A DNA stretch of 64,000 nucleotides from Proales similis (lineage: Eukaryota; Rotifera; Eurotatoria; Ploima; Proalidae): assembly GCA_019059635.1 (NCBI GenBank), contig JAGVRJ010000002.1, forward strand, positions 806,001-870,000. Reading direction: 5' to 3'. This document shows positions 63,882 through 64,000 of the stretch, in pieces; within the stretch, counting starts at the first letter, position 1; every line of letters begins with the position of its first letter. The translations under genes and the position numbers were made by a program. Under the pieces are notes generated by a model, which saw only the letters and a program-made list of their open reading frames with translations, did not search any database and was not told where the DNA came from.

Positions 63882-64000
63882 TGGTTCTCCTCAACCAATT
63901 TCTATTATGTTTTGATAATTTGCAAGAAATTATTCATCTCCGGCAAATACAACATAATAATACACAACTCGGAATAGGGATACGTTTTCGGCCAGTTTTG

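Larger units (their letters stand above)
60511..64000. other. Sparse 3.5-kb region, probably long intron(s) of the membrane-protein gene
   Basis: No conserved frame longer than a short exon. It contains a GA tract (61471-61485), a (CA)19 run (62297-62334), CT-rich text (about 63140-63165) and a GC alternation (63867-63881). One possible minus-strand exon lies at about 63517-63700. Confidence 0.5.

Overview
The window is nuclear DNA of a small-genome animal. Protein genes are split by many short introns, mostly about 45-85 nt, with GT donors and AG acceptors. The products are metazoan: otoferlin-type ferlin, PRDM1/Blimp-1, CaMKK, EEF2K, WASH and SUMO. Cilium or sperm type proteins (a CCDC87-like protein, a CNBD2-like protein and a long coiled-coil protein) suggest a ciliated or flagellated-sperm bilaterian. 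I cannot name the phylum. I see no transposon, virus, CRISPR array or bacterial-type operon.

Layout, left to right: a 5'-truncated CCDC87-like gene (+), SUMO (-), the U6atac snRNA gene (+), STRAP (+), a 2.8-kb non-coding stretch leading into CaMKK (+), a coiled-coil gene (-), a DDX21-type helicase (-), an HBS1/SKI7 locus with two alternative 3' ends (+), intronless WASH (+), a CYP4-like P450 (+), RNase MRP RNA (+), intronless GPKOW (-), a 7.2-kb secreted WSC/VWD mosaic protein (+), POLRMT (+), EEF2K (+), PRDM1 (-, with a 3-kb first intron), intronless CNBD2-like (-), an SLC49/FLVCR-family transporter (-), an otoferlin-like ferlin (-), and about 6 kb of sparse DNA holding the 3' exons of a single-pass membrane protein (-) whose 5' part lies beyond the window. 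The left 40 kb is very dense; the right 20 kb is looser and rich in microsatellites.

The genes are not one pathway. Several concern RNA: U6atac (minor spliceosome), RNase MRP, STRAP (SMN complex), DDX21, GPKOW (spliceosome), HBS1/SKI7 (ribosome rescue and the exosome bridge), and POLRMT (mitochondrial transcription). CaMKK and EEF2K are calmodulin-linked kinases.

Most notable points: (1) the two Pol III-type RNA genes share an exact 10-bp element at about -80 that I found nowhere else in the window; (2) one gene appears to encode both HBS1 and SKI7 by alternative terminal exons with matching splice phase; (3) a WSC plus VWD-C8-TIL extracellular protein built by tandem module duplication, with two GC-AG introns; (4) about half of the introns I traced end in AAG rather than CAG/TAG; (5) many start codons sit a few bases after an acceptor-like AG, hinting at 5'-UTR introns or spliced-leader trans-splicing. 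All splice models were made by eye from reading frame, splice consensus and family knowledge, without transcripts.
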